NCBI GenBank assembly: GCA_016778765.1
Contig: JADHOV010000019.1
Span: 1 to 52,086 of the forward strand
Direction: 5' to 3'
Origin: Paracoccaceae bacterium
GTDB lineage: Bacteria; Pseudomonadota; Alphaproteobacteria; Rhodobacterales; Rhodobacteraceae
DNA: 52,086 bases
Part shown: positions 34,338-44,812 of the stretch, piece by piece
Position numbering within the stretch: the first letter of the stretch is position 1
Layout of the letters: each line of letters opens with the position of its first letter
Notes under the pieces: generated by a model
The model's input: the letters and a program-made list of their open reading frames with translations, nothing else
The model's database searches: none
Told to the model about the DNA's origin: nothing
Translations under genes and position numbers: made by a program

Positions 34338-37211
34338 TTACGGTTGTTCTGGCACCAAAATATCACGCTTTCCAACGTGGTTTGCAGGGCTAACAAGGCC
34401 TTCCTCTTCCATTTGCTCAACCAAGCGGGCCGCCTTATTATACCCTATGGCAAGCTTTCTTTGGATGTAGCTGGTCGAGCATTTGCGATCCTGCAAAACG
34501 ATGGCCACGGCTTGATCATAGAGCACATCCTCGCCCTCAGATACCCCGGTTAACCCCAGCACAAGGTCAATTGACTCAGATTTATCGTCGTCTGGCCCTT
34601 CAACAACACCGCTCTTGTAATCGGGCGGACCAAAAGATTTTAAATGGCTGACCACTTCTTCAACTTCAGTGTCGCTCACAAAAGGCCCATGGCAGCGGGT
34701 GATCTTTGAACCGCCCGCCATGTAGAGCATATCCCCCATACCAAGCAGCTGCTCGGCGCCCATTTCACCCAGGATCGTGCGGCTGTCGATTTTACTGGTG
34801 ACTTGAAACGAAATACGGGTGGGAAAGTTGGCTTTAATTGTTCCCGTAATCACATCAACTGATGGGCGCTGCGTGGCCATAATCAAGTGAATACCCGACG
34901 CACGCGCCATCTGAGCAAGGCGCTGAATGCAGGCTTCGATTTCTTTACCGGCCACCATCATCAAATCCGCCATCTCATCCACAATCACCACGATATATGG
35001 CATTTTTTCGGGCAGAAATTCTTCGGTTTCAAAAATTGGCTCGCCGGTCGCATCATCAAATCCGGTTTGGATGGTACGGCTGAACATTTCGTTTTTGCCT
35101 AAGGCCTCCGCCACGCGCCCATTATACCCATCAATATTGCGCACGCCCATTTTTGACATTTTCCGATAGCGCTCTTCCATTTCGCCAACCACCCATTTCA
35201 ATGCCACAACAGCTTTCTTAGGGTCGGTCACAACTGGGCTGAGCAAATGCGGAATGCCATCATAGACGCTGAGCTCCAGCATTTTCGGATCGATCATAAT
35301 CATCCGGCACTCATCGGGCGTAAGCTTATAGAGCAAAGACAGAATCATCGTATTGATCGCGACAGATTTACCGGATCCGGTGGTGCCCGCAATCAGCAGA
35401 TGCGGCATTTTTGCAAGATTGGTCACCATCGGCTCGCCGCTGATATCCTTGCCCAGCGCCAATGGCAGGCGGTGGCTGCTATCGCCAAAGGCTTTGGCCG
35501 AAAGAATTTCGCGCAAAACCACTTTTTCGCGTATGTCATTGGGCAATTCTATCCCGATGATAGACCGGCCCGGTACCGTTGAGACACGGGCTGATAAGGC
35601 CGACATTGAGCGCGCGATATCATCGGATAAGCCGATCACACGGCTGGCTTTTAAACCCGGTGCCGGCTCTAATTCATACATCGTGACCACCGGCCCAGGC
35701 CGCACGCTGACAATATCACCCTTCACCCCATAATCATCCAATACAGATTCGAGCAACCGCGCATTTTCTTCCAGCGATTCATCAGACAATTGATGCCGCG
35801 CCACGTTGATCGGGCTAGCCAAAAGGCCCAAAGGCGGCAATTCAAAATCGGTTTTGGGATCTTCAAATTTCAAGCTTGGCTGCGCTTCTTGCTGTGCGCG
35901 TAGCGATTGGGCTTGAGACACTTTTAGTGGCGGGTGAACGATTGTGCGCGCCTCGGGGCGGGGGATCGCAGAGCGCAAAGAAAGATTAACATCCTGCTCG
36001 CCATATTCGGGCTCTGGATAAAGCGGTGGCGCATCTTCATATCTAGCGCTTGAAACCAAAGCTTGCCCTTCAGTCTGAAAGACTTGCGAAGATCGATCCG
36101 CCGAAAGCTGCGGCTCCCGGCGCAATCCGGTTAAAAGCGGCTCGCCCAGTGCAAATTGCGAGGGCATTCCAACAGCGCGTTCTGCCGGCGCGTCTTGGGG
36201 CCGGAACGCATGTGGTTGTAGCTCCGCTTCAACATCCTCAAAGGCGGGTTCAACACGTAATCGCGATTTCACAGCATCACTGATCCGCGCCTGCAGACGA
36301 TCTTCCGGGCCAGCCGGCGCAGAGCTTGGCACATGGCTGTTAAGCGGTGGTTCTAAGGGCGAGGCTTCTTCTTCGCGCTTGATAAATCCAGGCAATCTGG
36401 AAAATAAACCCCGCTTTACCTCAGTGAGGGGCACGGCCAAATCTTGGGAAAACTCGGAGGGGGCCTTGGGCACGAATGTAGCGGAATCTCCGCCTCGGCG
36501 GATAATATCCGAGGGTGCAGAGGCCTCACCCCTTTGGTCACGGGCTGCAAGCACGCGCAAACCTCCCCGGCCAAGACCCCTTGCGACTGCGCGTCCGGTT
36601 TGCAACACCCCCCCGCGCAGGAACCCCAGCGCATGGCCAAGCTCGCGCTTCGAGGCGCCCAGACAATACAGCCCGATCAACACTAAGGTGATCCCCGTTG
36701 CCAAAGATGTATAGGTTAAGGTGGGTTGCGCTGGCAAAGGTGACAGCCGCAAAAGCGTTTTCAAAACCATATCGCCAAACAAACCACCAAGGCCAAAATT
36801 ATTACCCCAGCTGGCAGGTGGCACAAGCCCTGCGGCGTAAATCGCAAAAACCGCAACGCCGAAAGGCGCAAAAATCAACCGCCCCAACGCCCGATGCGCG
36901 CCGCGATGCAACAGGCAGCGCAGACCCCAGACGGCCTGTAGCGCAACCAGCGACCAAGCGGACAGACCGAAAATCAGCATGATCGGAGCCGCAATCATCG
37001 CCCCAAGCGAACCCAAGATATTTTGTACCGGTGCGTCAGAGGCGGAAAGCCAACTGGGATCTTCAGGTGCATAGCTGGTGAACATCATGGCGGTCAGCCC
37101 GCTTAGAACCAAAAGCCCTAGGCCCAAAACCTCTACCGCGCGCCGTTCCAGAGCGGCCTGCAACGCGCTGTCAAAAATGGGGGGTCTTACTCGTGCAGAA
37201 GGATATGCCAT
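34338..37211 (-). CDS. ftsK: DNA translocase FtsK
   Basis: A 957-residue chromosome translocase acting at the division septum. About four membrane helices occupy residues 25-185. A Pro/Glu-rich linker runs to about 460. The RecA-like motor has Walker A GTTGSGKS at 609-616 and Walker B VVIVDEM at 741-747. A C-terminal gamma winged helix (about 890-950, [22 protein letters not shown] split by the motif) reads KOPS-like polarity sites. All parts are intact. It lies 9 bases after the aminotransferase gene, upstream of lolA. Confidence 0.97.
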   Translation of the reverse strand: MAYPSARVRPPIFDSALQAALERRAVEVLGLGLLVLSGLTAMMFTSYAPEDPSWLSASDAPVQNILGSLGAMIAAPIMLIFGLSAWSLVALQAVWGLRCLLHRGAHRALGRLIFAPFGVAVFAIYAAGLVPPASWGNNFGLGGLFGDMVLKTLLRLSPLPAQPTLTYTSLATGITLVLIGLYCLGASKRELGHALGFLRGGVLQTGRAVARGLGRGGLRVLAARDQRGEASAPSDIIRRGGDSATFVPKAPSEFSQDLAVPLTEVKRGLFSRLPGFIKREEEASPLEPPLNSHVPSSAPAGPEDRLQARISDAVKSRLRVEPAFEDVEAELQPHAFRPQDAPAERAVGMPSQFALGEPLLTGLRREPQLSADRSSQVFQTEGQALVSSARYEDAPPLYPEPEYGEQDVNLSLRSAIPRPEARTIVHPPLKVSQAQSLRAQQEAQPSLKFEDPKTDFELPPLGLLASPINVARHQLSDESLEENARLLESVLDDYGVKGDIVSVRPGPVVTMYELEPAPGLKASRVIGLSDDIARSMSALSARVSTVPGRSIIGIELPNDIREKVVLREILSAKAFGDSSHRLPLALGKDISGEPMVTNLAKMPHLLIAGTTGSGKSVAINTMILSLLYKLTPDECRMIMIDPKMLELSVYDGIPHLLSPVVTDPKKAVVALKWVVGEMEERYRKMSKMGVRNIDGYNGRVAEALGKNEMFSRTIQTGFDDATGEPIFETEEFLPEKMPYIVVIVDEMADLMMVAGKEIEACIQRLAQMARASGIHLIMATQRPSVDVITGTIKANFPTRISFQVTSKIDSRTILGEMGAEQLLGMGDMLYMAGGSKITRCHGPFVSDTEVEEVVSHLKSFGPPDYKSGVVEGPDDDKSESIDLVLGLTGVSEGEDVLYDQAVAIVLQDRKCSTSYIQRKLAIGYNKAARLVEQMEEEGLVSPANHVGKRDILVPEQP

Positions 37212-37220
37212 TGGGGCCTC

Positions 37221-38402
37221 TTAGGTGTAAAGACATGCATGCAGCCGCGTCAGCGCCTGCTCGGTGATTGATTTTGGGGCCACCAAGGCAACCCGAATGA
37301 AACCATGCCCGGGATTTCCGTCAGGCGTGTCGCGCGCCAAATAGGCCCCCGGAAGAACGCGAATGCCGGTTTCACGCCATAATTTAAGCGCAGCCTGTTC
37401 TCCATCCTCAACAGGCAGCCAAAGAAAAAATCCAGCCTCTGGGCTGATATAACCGGGCACAGATCCGAAAAGCGCATCCGCTATATCGAATTTTTCTTGG
37501 TATAAGCCGCGATTTTCGATCACATGCTGCTCATCTGCCCAGACCGCTTCTGCCACACGCTGCAATGGCAATGGCAAAGGCGCCCCCGAATAAGCTCGCA
37601 AATGCTTCATCCGCCCGATCGTTTGCGGCCCCGAAGCGGCAAAACCCGAGCGCAGCCCGGGCAGGTTTGAGCGCTTTGATAGCGAATGGAAAACCACCAC
37701 CCGTTCGGGGTCAGCCCCAATCTGCTTTGCAATCTGCAACGCCCCTGACGGCGCGCCGTTACGATAAATCTCCGAATAACACTCATCCGCGAAAATTTTA
37801 AAATCGTAGGTTTCCGCCAATTCAATTAGAGATTTCAGATAGGCGGGCGGGGCCACCGCCCCCTGCGGATTAGAGGGCGAGCAAATATAGGCAATGGCGG
37901 TTCGATTAAGAACGTCAGGGCTTAAACCAGCATAATCGGGTAAGAAACCGTTTGCAGCACGCGCGGTCACTAAATGCGGATGCGCTGCGACCGAAAAGGT
38001 CGCCGCAAGATAGACCTGATAAAAGGGATTGGGCAGCAAAACCAATGGCGGTTGCCCAGCTTTGGCTTCTGGGCATAGCGCCATCGCGGCGTTGTAAAGC
38101 CCCTCGCGGGTGCCGTTCAAAGATAAAATATCCGTCAGCGGATTGACGAAAACGCCATATCGCCGAGCAATCCATGCCGCGATATTGCTAAGCAATTCGG
38201 GACTGCCATCATTGGGCGGATAGGCGTTGAATTCAGACATATGCGCGACCAAGATGTCTTGAATCCACGCAGGAAAAGCATGTTTGGGCTCACCAATTGA
38301 CATGGCGATGGGCTCGCCACCTGCCGGATGCGAGTCTAACAGCGCGCGCAGGCGCGGAAATGCATAAGCGGGAAGGTTCGAAAACCGCTCAGGAAACGCC
38401 AT
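37221..38402 (-). CDS. PLP-dependent class I/II aminotransferase (DapC-like)
   Basis: A 393-residue fold-type I aminotransferase. The Schiff-base Lys243 is in HSLSKRSNLPGLRSGF, the cofactor Asp in FADECYSE, and the carboxylate-binding Arg lies near the C-terminus (GFIRVALV). The pattern is closest to succinyldiaminopimelate aminotransferases of the DapC type, which feed lysine and peptidoglycan precursors; this is inference. GAGG 6 bases before the ATG at 38402 sets the start (the frame opens at 38417). It lies directly upstream of ftsK. Confidence 0.9.
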   Translation of the reverse strand: MAFPERFSNLPAYAFPRLRALLDSHPAGGEPIAMSIGEPKHAFPAWIQDILVAHMSEFNAYPPNDGSPELLSNIAAWIARRYGVFVNPLTDILSLNGTREGLYNAAMALCPEAKAGQPPLVLLPNPFYQVYLAATFSVAAHPHLVTARAANGFLPDYAGLSPDVLNRTAIAYICSPSNPQGAVAPPAYLKSLIELAETYDFKIFADECYSEIYRNGAPSGALQIAKQIGADPERVVVFHSLSKRSNLPGLRSGFAASGPQTIGRMKHLRAYSGAPLPLPLQRVAEAVWADEQHVIENRGLYQEKFDIADALFGSVPGYISPEAGFFLWLPVEDGEQAALKLWRETGIRVLPGAYLARDTPDGNPGHGFIRVALVAPKSITEQALTRLHACLYT

Positions 38403-38540
38403 ATATGCCTCAATCAATCGGGATCATTATGCCCCGTTAGACTCCAGACTACCGAAGCAAAGCGCTTTCGTCTATACAAAGCCAAAAAAAATAAACAAAT
38501 AGGGCAAAAAAACATTTTTTTCCGCCTAGGGCGCGCTGTT

Positions 38541-39872
38541 TTAAGCCAAAATTGCCGCCTCAGCAGCCTGTGCCAGGCGCAAAAGCCCCTCTTCTGCGCC
38601 CGGCCGGCCCATCAGCATCAGCCCACAACTTGGTATTCCACTTGGTAAGGTGATCGCGCATAATCCCATAAGATTGCCGATCCGTGTATTGCGCAGCGCC
38701 AACAGGTTTTCACTCACATAATAGTCGGCATCTTCCATCAACCGTGCGGCATTAGGCGGTAAAATCGGCGCTGTTGGGCATAAAATGGCATCATATCCAG
38801 CTGTAAGCGCAAGATAGTCCTGCCGCAACGCCGCAAGCATTTGCGAGGCAGCGATATAATCACACGCGGCAAAATCAGCCCCCCCCCGAAAACGATTTAA
38901 AATTTCTTCAAACATCACCTCGGGTTGCGCTTCAATCACCGTTTTCCACGTGCCATAGGCCTCTGCAGCGAACAATATCGGGCTTAGCGGCATCGCCTTG
39001 GCAACCGCGTCAATTTCAATATCCTCAACAATTGCACCCGCTTTGGTCACCTTTGCCAAAGCCGTTTCAAACCCTATAGCTGGGGCCTCTCGCAGCTCAT
39101 CAAACGCAACCGTTTGCAATATGCCAAGGCGTTTGCCACGCAAGCTGCTCGCGGTTAAATCCGCTGGGCTCCGGCCTTCCAAAGCCGCGAATAACAACGC
39201 GGCATCTTCAACCGTTTTGCTGAGCGGGCCAACCGTGTCAAACGTAGCACATAGCGGCACCACCCCCTGAACCGAGACCCGACCCGCTGTGGTTTTCAAG
39301 CCCACCAAATCATTCCAGGCCGCCGGAATGCGCACGGAACCGCCCGTATCCGATCCGATCGCTCCGGCGGCCAAATCACAGGCGATAGACGCCGCTGCCC
39401 CTGAAGAAGATCCACCCGCCACAGCCGCTGCATCATTAATACAGGCTGGTGTCGCGGTGACTGGATTCAAACCCAAACCACTGAAAGCCAGCTCTGACAT
39501 ATGCGTTTTGCCTAGGCAGACCAAACCTTGCGCCGTTGCATTTGCCAAAACCTCGGCATCATCCGCCGGAACCCGCCCTGCCAAAAGGGCCGAGCCCGCC
39601 TCGGTTGGATATTCTGCGCTGTCAAATAGATCTTTCCAACTGATCGGCACACCATCCAATGGCGATCTCAATCCGCCGGTTTTCGCCCGCTTTTGTGCCG
39701 CTTCAGCCTCAGCGCGCGCGCGCTTGGGCGTTTTGCAAGCATAAATGCGGCTTGTATCTGCATGCGCGTCCATCTGCTCAAGATAGGCCTCGGTGAGCTC
39801 AACCGGATCCAGACGGCCTGCGGAAATCGCTCTGCCTTGCTCTGCAGCACTCATCTTTAAAACTGCGCTCAT
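38541..39872 (-). CDS. Amidase-signature family hydrolase
   Basis: A 443-residue amidase with the Lys-cisSer-Ser triad: Lys80 in PISWKDLFD, Ser155 in AGGSSSGAAAS and Ser179 in GSDTGGSVRIP. The substrate is unknown. It lacks the flanking gatC and gatB expected for a tRNA amidotransferase subunit. TGGGGAT before the ATG at 39872 and the family start fix the N-terminus, although the frame opens at 40013. It is divergent from the ubiH-like gene and upstream of the aminotransferase-ftsK-lolA run, separated by 138 bases. Confidence 0.9.
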   Translation of the reverse strand: MSAVLKMSAAEQGRAISAGRLDPVELTEAYLEQMDAHADTSRIYACKTPKRARAEAEAAQKRAKTGGLRSPLDGVPISWKDLFDSAEYPTEAGSALLAGRVPADDAEVLANATAQGLVCLGKTHMSELAFSGLGLNPVTATPACINDAAAVAGGSSSGAAASIACDLAAGAIGSDTGGSVRIPAAWNDLVGLKTTAGRVSVQGVVPLCATFDTVGPLSKTVEDAALLFAALEGRSPADLTASSLRGKRLGILQTVAFDELREAPAIGFETALAKVTKAGAIVEDIEIDAVAKAMPLSPILFAAEAYGTWKTVIEAQPEVMFEEILNRFRGGADFAACDYIAASQMLAALRQDYLALTAGYDAILCPTAPILPPNAARLMEDADYYVSENLLALRNTRIGNLMGLCAITLPSGIPSCGLMLMGRPGAEEGLLRLAQAAEAAILA

Positions 39873-39957
39873 TTTTTTATCCCCATCATATGTTAGCCCT
39901 AGATTAGCGTCATCACCGCGCATGGACAATGCGTAGAAAAAGCCCATATTACAGCGC

Positions 39958-41172
39958 ATGAAGAAGAACGCAGATATCGCAATTGTAGGCGGCAGTTTAA
40001 CCGGCGCCGCCACGGCCTTAGCCGCTGCGCAAGCCGGGTTTCGGGTGGTTGTTGTTGATCAGCTTGCGGCACAAAAGCAAATCGAGCAAGGCTTTGACGG
40101 GCGCTCTTACGCGATGGCTCTTACCTCTGTGCGTTTGCTTAAGGCCTTGGGGCTTTGGGCGGATCTTGCAGAAACGGCGCAGCCTATTTTGAAAATCAAA
40201 GTTGCCGATGGCAGCCCTAGCACAGGCCCCTCGCCTTTGTTTATGCAATTTGATCATGCCGAAATTGAAGAAGGCCCGATGGGGCATATGGTAGAGGACC
40301 GTTTCCTTCGGCCCCTGCTTCAAAAGACGATGGCACGCTATGAGACCATCGAATATATCGCTGGCACCGCGTTGATCGAGCAATCAATATCGGGCAGTGA
40401 AATGCAGCTGACCCTGTCAGATGGTTGCCAAATTTCAACCAGCCTTTTGATCGGGGCAGATGGGCGCAAAAGCCCCTCTGCAGGCCGCGCCGGAATCAAA
40501 CGCATCGGCTGGGACTATGGGCAAACAGCGCTTGTTTGCGCAATAGAGCACGAGATCCCGCATGATGGGGTGGCGTGCCAATATTTTTTACCGGCCGGCC
40601 CCTTGGCGATCTTGCCTTTGACAGAAAACCGCGCATCCATCGTGTGGAGCGAAACCGCGCAAAACGCCAAACAGATCATGGCGCTGAACGAGGCCGATTA
40701 TCTGTCGATATTACAGCCCCGCATTGGCGATTACCTTGGCAAAATAAGCATGGTCGGTAAGCGCTACAGCTACCCGCTTGATCTGACTTTGGCCCAAAGT
40801 TTTATTGCGCCAAGGTTGGCTTTGATCGGTGATGCCGCGCATGGCGTGCATCCCATTGCGGGCCAAGGTCTGAATGCGGGCCTGCGCGATATCGCGGCGC
40901 TTGTGCAAGTTCTGAAAGAAGCAAAATTGCGCGGCGAAGATATTGGGGCCAGCGCTACCTTGATGCGCTATCAAGAATGGAGGCGCTTTGACGCGACCAG
41001 CCTGGCTTTGGCAACCGATACATTCAACCGTCTATTCTCAAATGATAATAGCCTGTTAAGATTGGGGCGTGACATAGGGATGGCCGTGATCAACGCGGTG
41101 CCTAAAGCCCGCCGCAGCTTCATCCGCGAAGCCGCAGGTTTGACAGGCACATTGCCCGATTTGATGCGCTGA
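39958..41172 (+). CDS. UbiH/UbiF-family FAD-dependent hydroxylase
   Basis: A 404-residue flavoprotein monooxygenase of the UbiH/COQ6 family, probably acting in ubiquinone ring hydroxylation. The FAD-binding dinucleotide fold starts at IAIVGGSLTGAATALAA, and the second FAD motif is LIGDAAHGVHPIAGQGLNAG. Which ring position it hydroxylates cannot be told from sequence alone. It is divergent from the amidase with 85 bases between starts, and stands alone. An A/T-rich inverted repeat follows the stop. Confidence 0.9.
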   Translation: MKKNADIAIVGGSLTGAATALAAAQAGFRVVVVDQLAAQKQIEQGFDGRSYAMALTSVRLLKALGLWADLAETAQPILKIKVADGSPSTGPSPLFMQFDHAEIEEGPMGHMVEDRFLRPLLQKTMARYETIEYIAGTALIEQSISGSEMQLTLSDGCQISTSLLIGADGRKSPSAGRAGIKRIGWDYGQTALVCAIEHEIPHDGVACQYFLPAGPLAILPLTENRASIVWSETAQNAKQIMALNEADYLSILQPRIGDYLGKISMVGKRYSYPLDLTLAQSFIAPRLALIGDAAHGVHPIAGQGLNAGLRDIAALVQVLKEAKLRGEDIGASATLMRYQEWRRFDATSLALATDTFNRLFSNDNSLLRLGRDIGMAVINAVPKARRSFIREAAGLTGTLPDLMR

Positions 41173-41191
41173 CAGAGCATCCTGACGCCTG

Positions 41192-41211
41192 TTTGAAAAA
41201 CATTTTTCAAA
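41192..41211. terminator. Possible terminator hairpin after the ubiH-like gene
   Basis: TTTGAAAAA (41192-41200) and TTTTTCAAA (41203-41211) are perfectly complementary around CA, with flanking CGCC/GGCG able to extend the stem past a 2-base bulge. It lies 20 bases past the stop codon. There is no separate T-run after it, so termination is uncertain. Confidence 0.4.
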
Positions 41212-41353
41212 GGCGCCCCACAGCCATGATCACTGCAGCTTGAGCCTTGAGGCAAGCATAGATCAAGCAGCGTTCAAGCTTAACTCTAAGATTGTGGCTT
41301 GATTAAAATAATTTATAACTGCCATAGCCCAGCAACCAAACAGCGTGTTTCTT

Positions 41354-43810
41354 ATGACCCAATCTGTGGACAAAACATTGCGCGATGCCGCCGCATTGCA
41401 CAAAGCCGGCCGCATCGCTGAGGCTGTAAAACTGTATCAAGCGGTGTTAACAAAATTCCCCAAAAACCCGCGCGCATTGAAAGCCCTTGCTCAGCTTAAA
41501 GCCGTATCAACCCCTGCAAGGTCAGGGCAGATGCCCCTGGCAGAGTTTAATGCGCTCAAAGAACGGTATCAAAAAGGAAATTTCCTTGACTTGGCAAATC
41601 AGGCACAGGGGCTGGCGAATGCTTTTCCAAAAGACAAAGCTTTGCTCAACTTGCTTGGCTCTGTTTTCAACCAATTGAACCAAGCTCAAGCGGCCATCAC
41701 ATTGCTGAGTGGCGCTTTGCGCTTGGATAAGTTTTTTATCGACGCCCGATTCAATCTGGGCATCGCCCACCAAAAAAATCAGGATCTGGAAAACGCGATT
41801 GCCTGCTTTCAAAAAGTCGTCGAGCTTGCGCCAAATAACAGCGCGGCGCATTTCAAATTGGCCAATGCCTTTCGGGCAAGTTCCAAATTTGAAAAAGCGA
41901 TTCTGCATTATAAAAAAACGCTTGCTTTGGAACCGAACCATGCCCCTGCGCATTGCAATTTAGGGCTCTCATTACAGGCAAGCGGCGAGATCGCGCAAGC
42001 CATCCGCCAGTATCAAGCAGCGCTTGAAATTGACCCCAAATTTGTTCCAGCGCAGGGTAATTTGGGCACTGCAATGATGGCGCAAGGCGCGTTTGAAAGT
42101 GCAATTAACGCATTTTTGAAAACCCTGAAATTGCAACCGGGAAATTATATCACCTTTTTAAACCTTGGCCGCGCCTATAAAGAAAACGGTGATTTCCAAG
42201 CTGCCTTTGACGCCTTTAGCAAAGTGATTTCGATGCAACCGGAATTTTCTGAGGCGCATAACGATCTTGGCTTAACGCTTTATGGCCAAGGCAAATTGGA
42301 AAACGCGCTTAAAAGCTATCAAAAGGCTGTGGATCTAAATCCAAATTACGCCGATGCCCATAACAATATGGGTGTTGCCCATCAAGAATTGGGCGCAGTG
42401 ACGCGCGCGATTGAAAGTTATCAAAAAGCCATAGCGATAAACCCGAACCATCTCGTGGCATATGGTCAAAAAATGTTCCAGCAAGCCAGCTTATGCGATT
42501 GGAGCGCGTTGCAGCAAGACCGAGCGATGATTGCAACGCTGGGCGTGAACACACCCGATGTTACGCCTTGGAATATGTTGGGGTTTGAAGATCATCCAAT
42601 GCGCCACTTGCAGCGTTCAAAACTTTTCGCTGAAAAAAAATATAATCGACAACCCCTTGCCGAAACCGCGCGCCCTGCACCGCGCGCTAAACCAGTGCGC
42701 ATCGGATATTTCTCAGCAGATTTTCATGATCATGCAACCATGTATTTGATGGCGGGCGTTTTTGAAAAGCATAGCAAATCAGACTTTGAAATATACGCCT
42801 ATTCTTATGGGCCAAACACCAATGATTGCATGCGCAAAAGGCTTACAGCCGCCGTGGATAAATTTCACAATGTGCGCCAGTTGAGCGATTTTGACATCGC
42901 TGCTTTGGCGCGCGACCATGAAATTGATATAGCGGTCGACCTAAAGGGCTATACGCAAAATACCAGACTTGGCATTTTTGCCTTCAAAGCAGCCCCTATA
43001 CAGATCAGTTATATCGGGTATCCGGGCAGCCTTGGAGCGCCTTTCATCGACTATATTATTGCCGATCCGGTCGTTATCCCTCGCGCATATGAAAGCGCTT
43101 ATGCTGAGAAAATTATCTTTTTACCGCATAGCTATCAGGCCAATGATGATATGCGCCCAATCGCAAACACAGTGTATAGCCGATCCCAGCTTGGCTTGCC
43201 TGAAGACGCTTTTGTGCTCTGCTGTTTCAACAATTCGTATAAAATAACCCCGCGTGAATTTGACATTTGGATGCGCGTGCTATCGCAAATCGAGGGCAGC
43301 GTGCTCTGGCTGCTGAAGGCAAATAAATGGGTCTCGCAGAATTTGCGCAGCGCCGCCCAAGCCCGCGGGATTGATCCAAGCCGTTTGATCTTTGCGCCAA
43401 AGCTTGCCCATGACGAACATTTGGCCCGCCATAGCTGCGCGGATCTTTTCATAGATACGTTCAACGTGAACGCCCATACCACGGCCAGCGATGCGCTTTG
43501 GGCCGGCCTTCCGCTGGTCACAAAAGCCGGTAAAGGTTTTGCAGCGCGGGTTGCCGCCAGCCTGTTAACCGCCATCGGTTTGCCCGAGCTAATCGTAGAA
43601 ACCGAGGCGGCCTATGAGGCGCTCATTCTTGATCTGGCACGCTCGCCCCAGCAGCTTCAGGCCGTTACAAAAAAGCTTGCGCAAAACCGCAGAACCAGCC
43701 CGTTATTTGATGCAGCGCTGCTTACCAACCATTTGGAAACGGGCTATCGCGCCGCGTATCAGCGCTGGGCTGAACAGAAACCACCCGCGCATATACGCGT
43801 TGGCCCCTGA
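41354..43810 (+). CDS. TPR protein with O-GlcNAc-transferase (GT41) domain
   Basis: An 818-residue cytoplasmic protein. The N-terminus (about 5-375) is a superhelix of roughly nine tetratricopeptide repeats with motifs such as AHYNLG- and AHNNMGVAHQELG-like units. The C-terminal half (about 435-810) is a SPINDLY/OGT-type catalytic region, with RIGYFSADFHDHATMYLM, VDLKGYTQNTRLGIFAFKAA and a nucleotide-binding part HTTASDALWAGLPLVTK. It would add GlcNAc or another sugar to protein Ser/Thr. The ATG at 41354 is used; the frame also opens with GTG 41345. It stands as a single gene. No target is evident. Confidence 0.9.
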   Translation: MTQSVDKTLRDAAALHKAGRIAEAVKLYQAVLTKFPKNPRALKALAQLKAVSTPARSGQMPLAEFNALKERYQKGNFLDLANQAQGLANAFPKDKALLNLLGSVFNQLNQAQAAITLLSGALRLDKFFIDARFNLGIAHQKNQDLENAIACFQKVVELAPNNSAAHFKLANAFRASSKFEKAILHYKKTLALEPNHAPAHCNLGLSLQASGEIAQAIRQYQAALEIDPKFVPAQGNLGTAMMAQGAFESAINAFLKTLKLQPGNYITFLNLGRAYKENGDFQAAFDAFSKVISMQPEFSEAHNDLGLTLYGQGKLENALKSYQKAVDLNPNYADAHNNMGVAHQELGAVTRAIESYQKAIAINPNHLVAYGQKMFQQASLCDWSALQQDRAMIATLGVNTPDVTPWNMLGFEDHPMRHLQRSKLFAEKKYNRQPLAETARPAPRAKPVRIGYFSADFHDHATMYLMAGVFEKHSKSDFEIYAYSYGPNTNDCMRKRLTAAVDKFHNVRQLSDFDIAALARDHEIDIAVDLKGYTQNTRLGIFAFKAAPIQISYIGYPGSLGAPFIDYIIADPVVIPRAYESAYAEKIIFLPHSYQANDDMRPIANTVYSRSQLGLPEDAFVLCCFNNSYKITPREFDIWMRVLSQIEGSVLWLLKANKWVSQNLRSAAQARGIDPSRLIFAPKLAHDEHLARHSCADLFIDTFNVNAHTTASDALWAGLPLVTKAGKGFAARVAASLLTAIGLPELIVETEAAYEALILDLARSPQQLQAVTKKLAQNRRTSPLFDAALLTNHLETGYRAAYQRWAEQKPPAHIRVGP

Positions 43811-43965
43811 GCTTCGGACAGATCCCGTGCAGACTTACTTTGAGAGAAACCTAGCGGTTGCACGCGCTTGTCTTGCCGCCAGATAGGCTTGTTCTCATTT
43901 TACCGGCGCTTCGATTTCCGCGCCGAACCAGATGCATAATCTCGGCGCGCCGCGCGGCAAAAGCC

Positions 43966-44151
43966 TCACGCCAAAGGCCGCGCTTCATCAAGCAGCAAGA
44001 CCGGAATACCATCGCGAATTGGATAGGCCACGCCCGCAGCTTTTGACACCAATTCTTGACGATCGGGCAAATATTCAAGCCTTGTATGCGTTTGCGGGCA
44101 AACCAAGGCTTCGAGCATCCGCCGATCTGCCTGCGCTGCGGCAATAGTCAT
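43966..44151 (-). CDS. Trm112-like protein
   Basis: A 61-residue protein of the Trm112/UPF0434 family ([17 protein letters not shown], then [21 protein letters not shown]). In eukaryotes and archaea Trm112 activates methyltransferases; the bacterial role is unclear. Three of the zinc cysteines seen in other members are missing, as is common in alphaproteobacterial versions. The start overlaps the Lon-domain gene stop (ATGA), so the two are translated as a pair. Confidence 0.87.
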   Translation of the reverse strand: MTIAAAQADRRMLEALVCPQTHTRLEYLPDRQELVSKAAGVAYPIRDGIPVLLLDEARPLA

Positions 44152-44786
44152 TGCAACATCTCATCAGAATTACCACCGCGCAAACTGTATTCAATCAAAG
44201 TGATCAGCGTTTCCCGGCGCGTCATCAACGAGGGGGCTTCAAGCAAGGCTTGCTTATCTTCGCTTTCAAACTCAAGCAGCATCGACAAAGAATTGATCAA
44301 CAATTCATCATCAGCGTCTTTCAAGGTTTCCCAATCCGTCGATAAACCGCGATTTTCAAAGTAACGCTTCAACAGCTTGAAAAACGTTTGCCGTTTAAAC
44401 CCTGGGTCTTTTTCAGATTTGGCAAGGTCACCTTCAAAGCCCGCCCAAGAGGTTTCAAAGCGTCGATAAGGGGTAAACCCGTCTACTTCTGCGCCGATGC
44501 GATAGCGCGATACCCCGCTGAGGGTCACCATATAACGGCCATCTTCAGTTTCCGAAAATTGGGTCACGCGACCCGCACATCCGATCGCTTGCATGCGATC
44601 CGAGGCTTTTTTTCCGCGGGGCTGTATCATGCCAATCAAACGGTGCGGCGTTTTCAAAACATCTTCGATCATCGCAAGATAGCGTGGCTCAAAAATATGC
44701 AAAGGCAAACGCGAACGAGGCAGCAAAAGCGCCCCGGGCAGAGGGAATACAGGTATAATATCGGGAAGATCAGAAGTTTTTGTCAT
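44148..44786 (-). CDS. Lon N-terminal (LON substrate-binding) domain protein
   Basis: A 212-residue protein made of the substrate-recognition domain of Lon protease without ATPase or protease parts. Characteristic segments are [26 protein letters not shown] (quoted here only as landmarks IPVFPLPG and LHIFEPRY) and GMIQPRG. It may bind unfolded proteins or act as a ligase-adaptor-like domain; function unproven. The ATG at 44786 is used rather than the TTG at 44792. It lies 26 bases after the thioredoxin-TPR gene on the same strand, in an order frequent in Rhodobacterales. Confidence 0.9.
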   Translation of the reverse strand: MTKTSDLPDIIPVFPLPGALLLPRSRLPLHIFEPRYLAMIEDVLKTPHRLIGMIQPRGKKASDRMQAIGCAGRVTQFSETEDGRYMVTLSGVSRYRIGAEVDGFTPYRRFETSWAGFEGDLAKSEKDPGFKRQTFFKLLKRYFENRGLSTDWETLKDADDELLINSLSMLLEFESEDKQALLEAPSLMTRRETLITLIEYSLRGGNSDEMLQ

Positions 44787-44812
44787 AAGCAAACAGTAGC
44801 GCCCGATACCGC

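Noticed and set aside
43851-44144. Minus-strand 97-codon frame over the Trm112-like gene
   Set aside because: It overlaps the recognised Trm112-like frame almost completely and its translation is not protein-like in the overlap.
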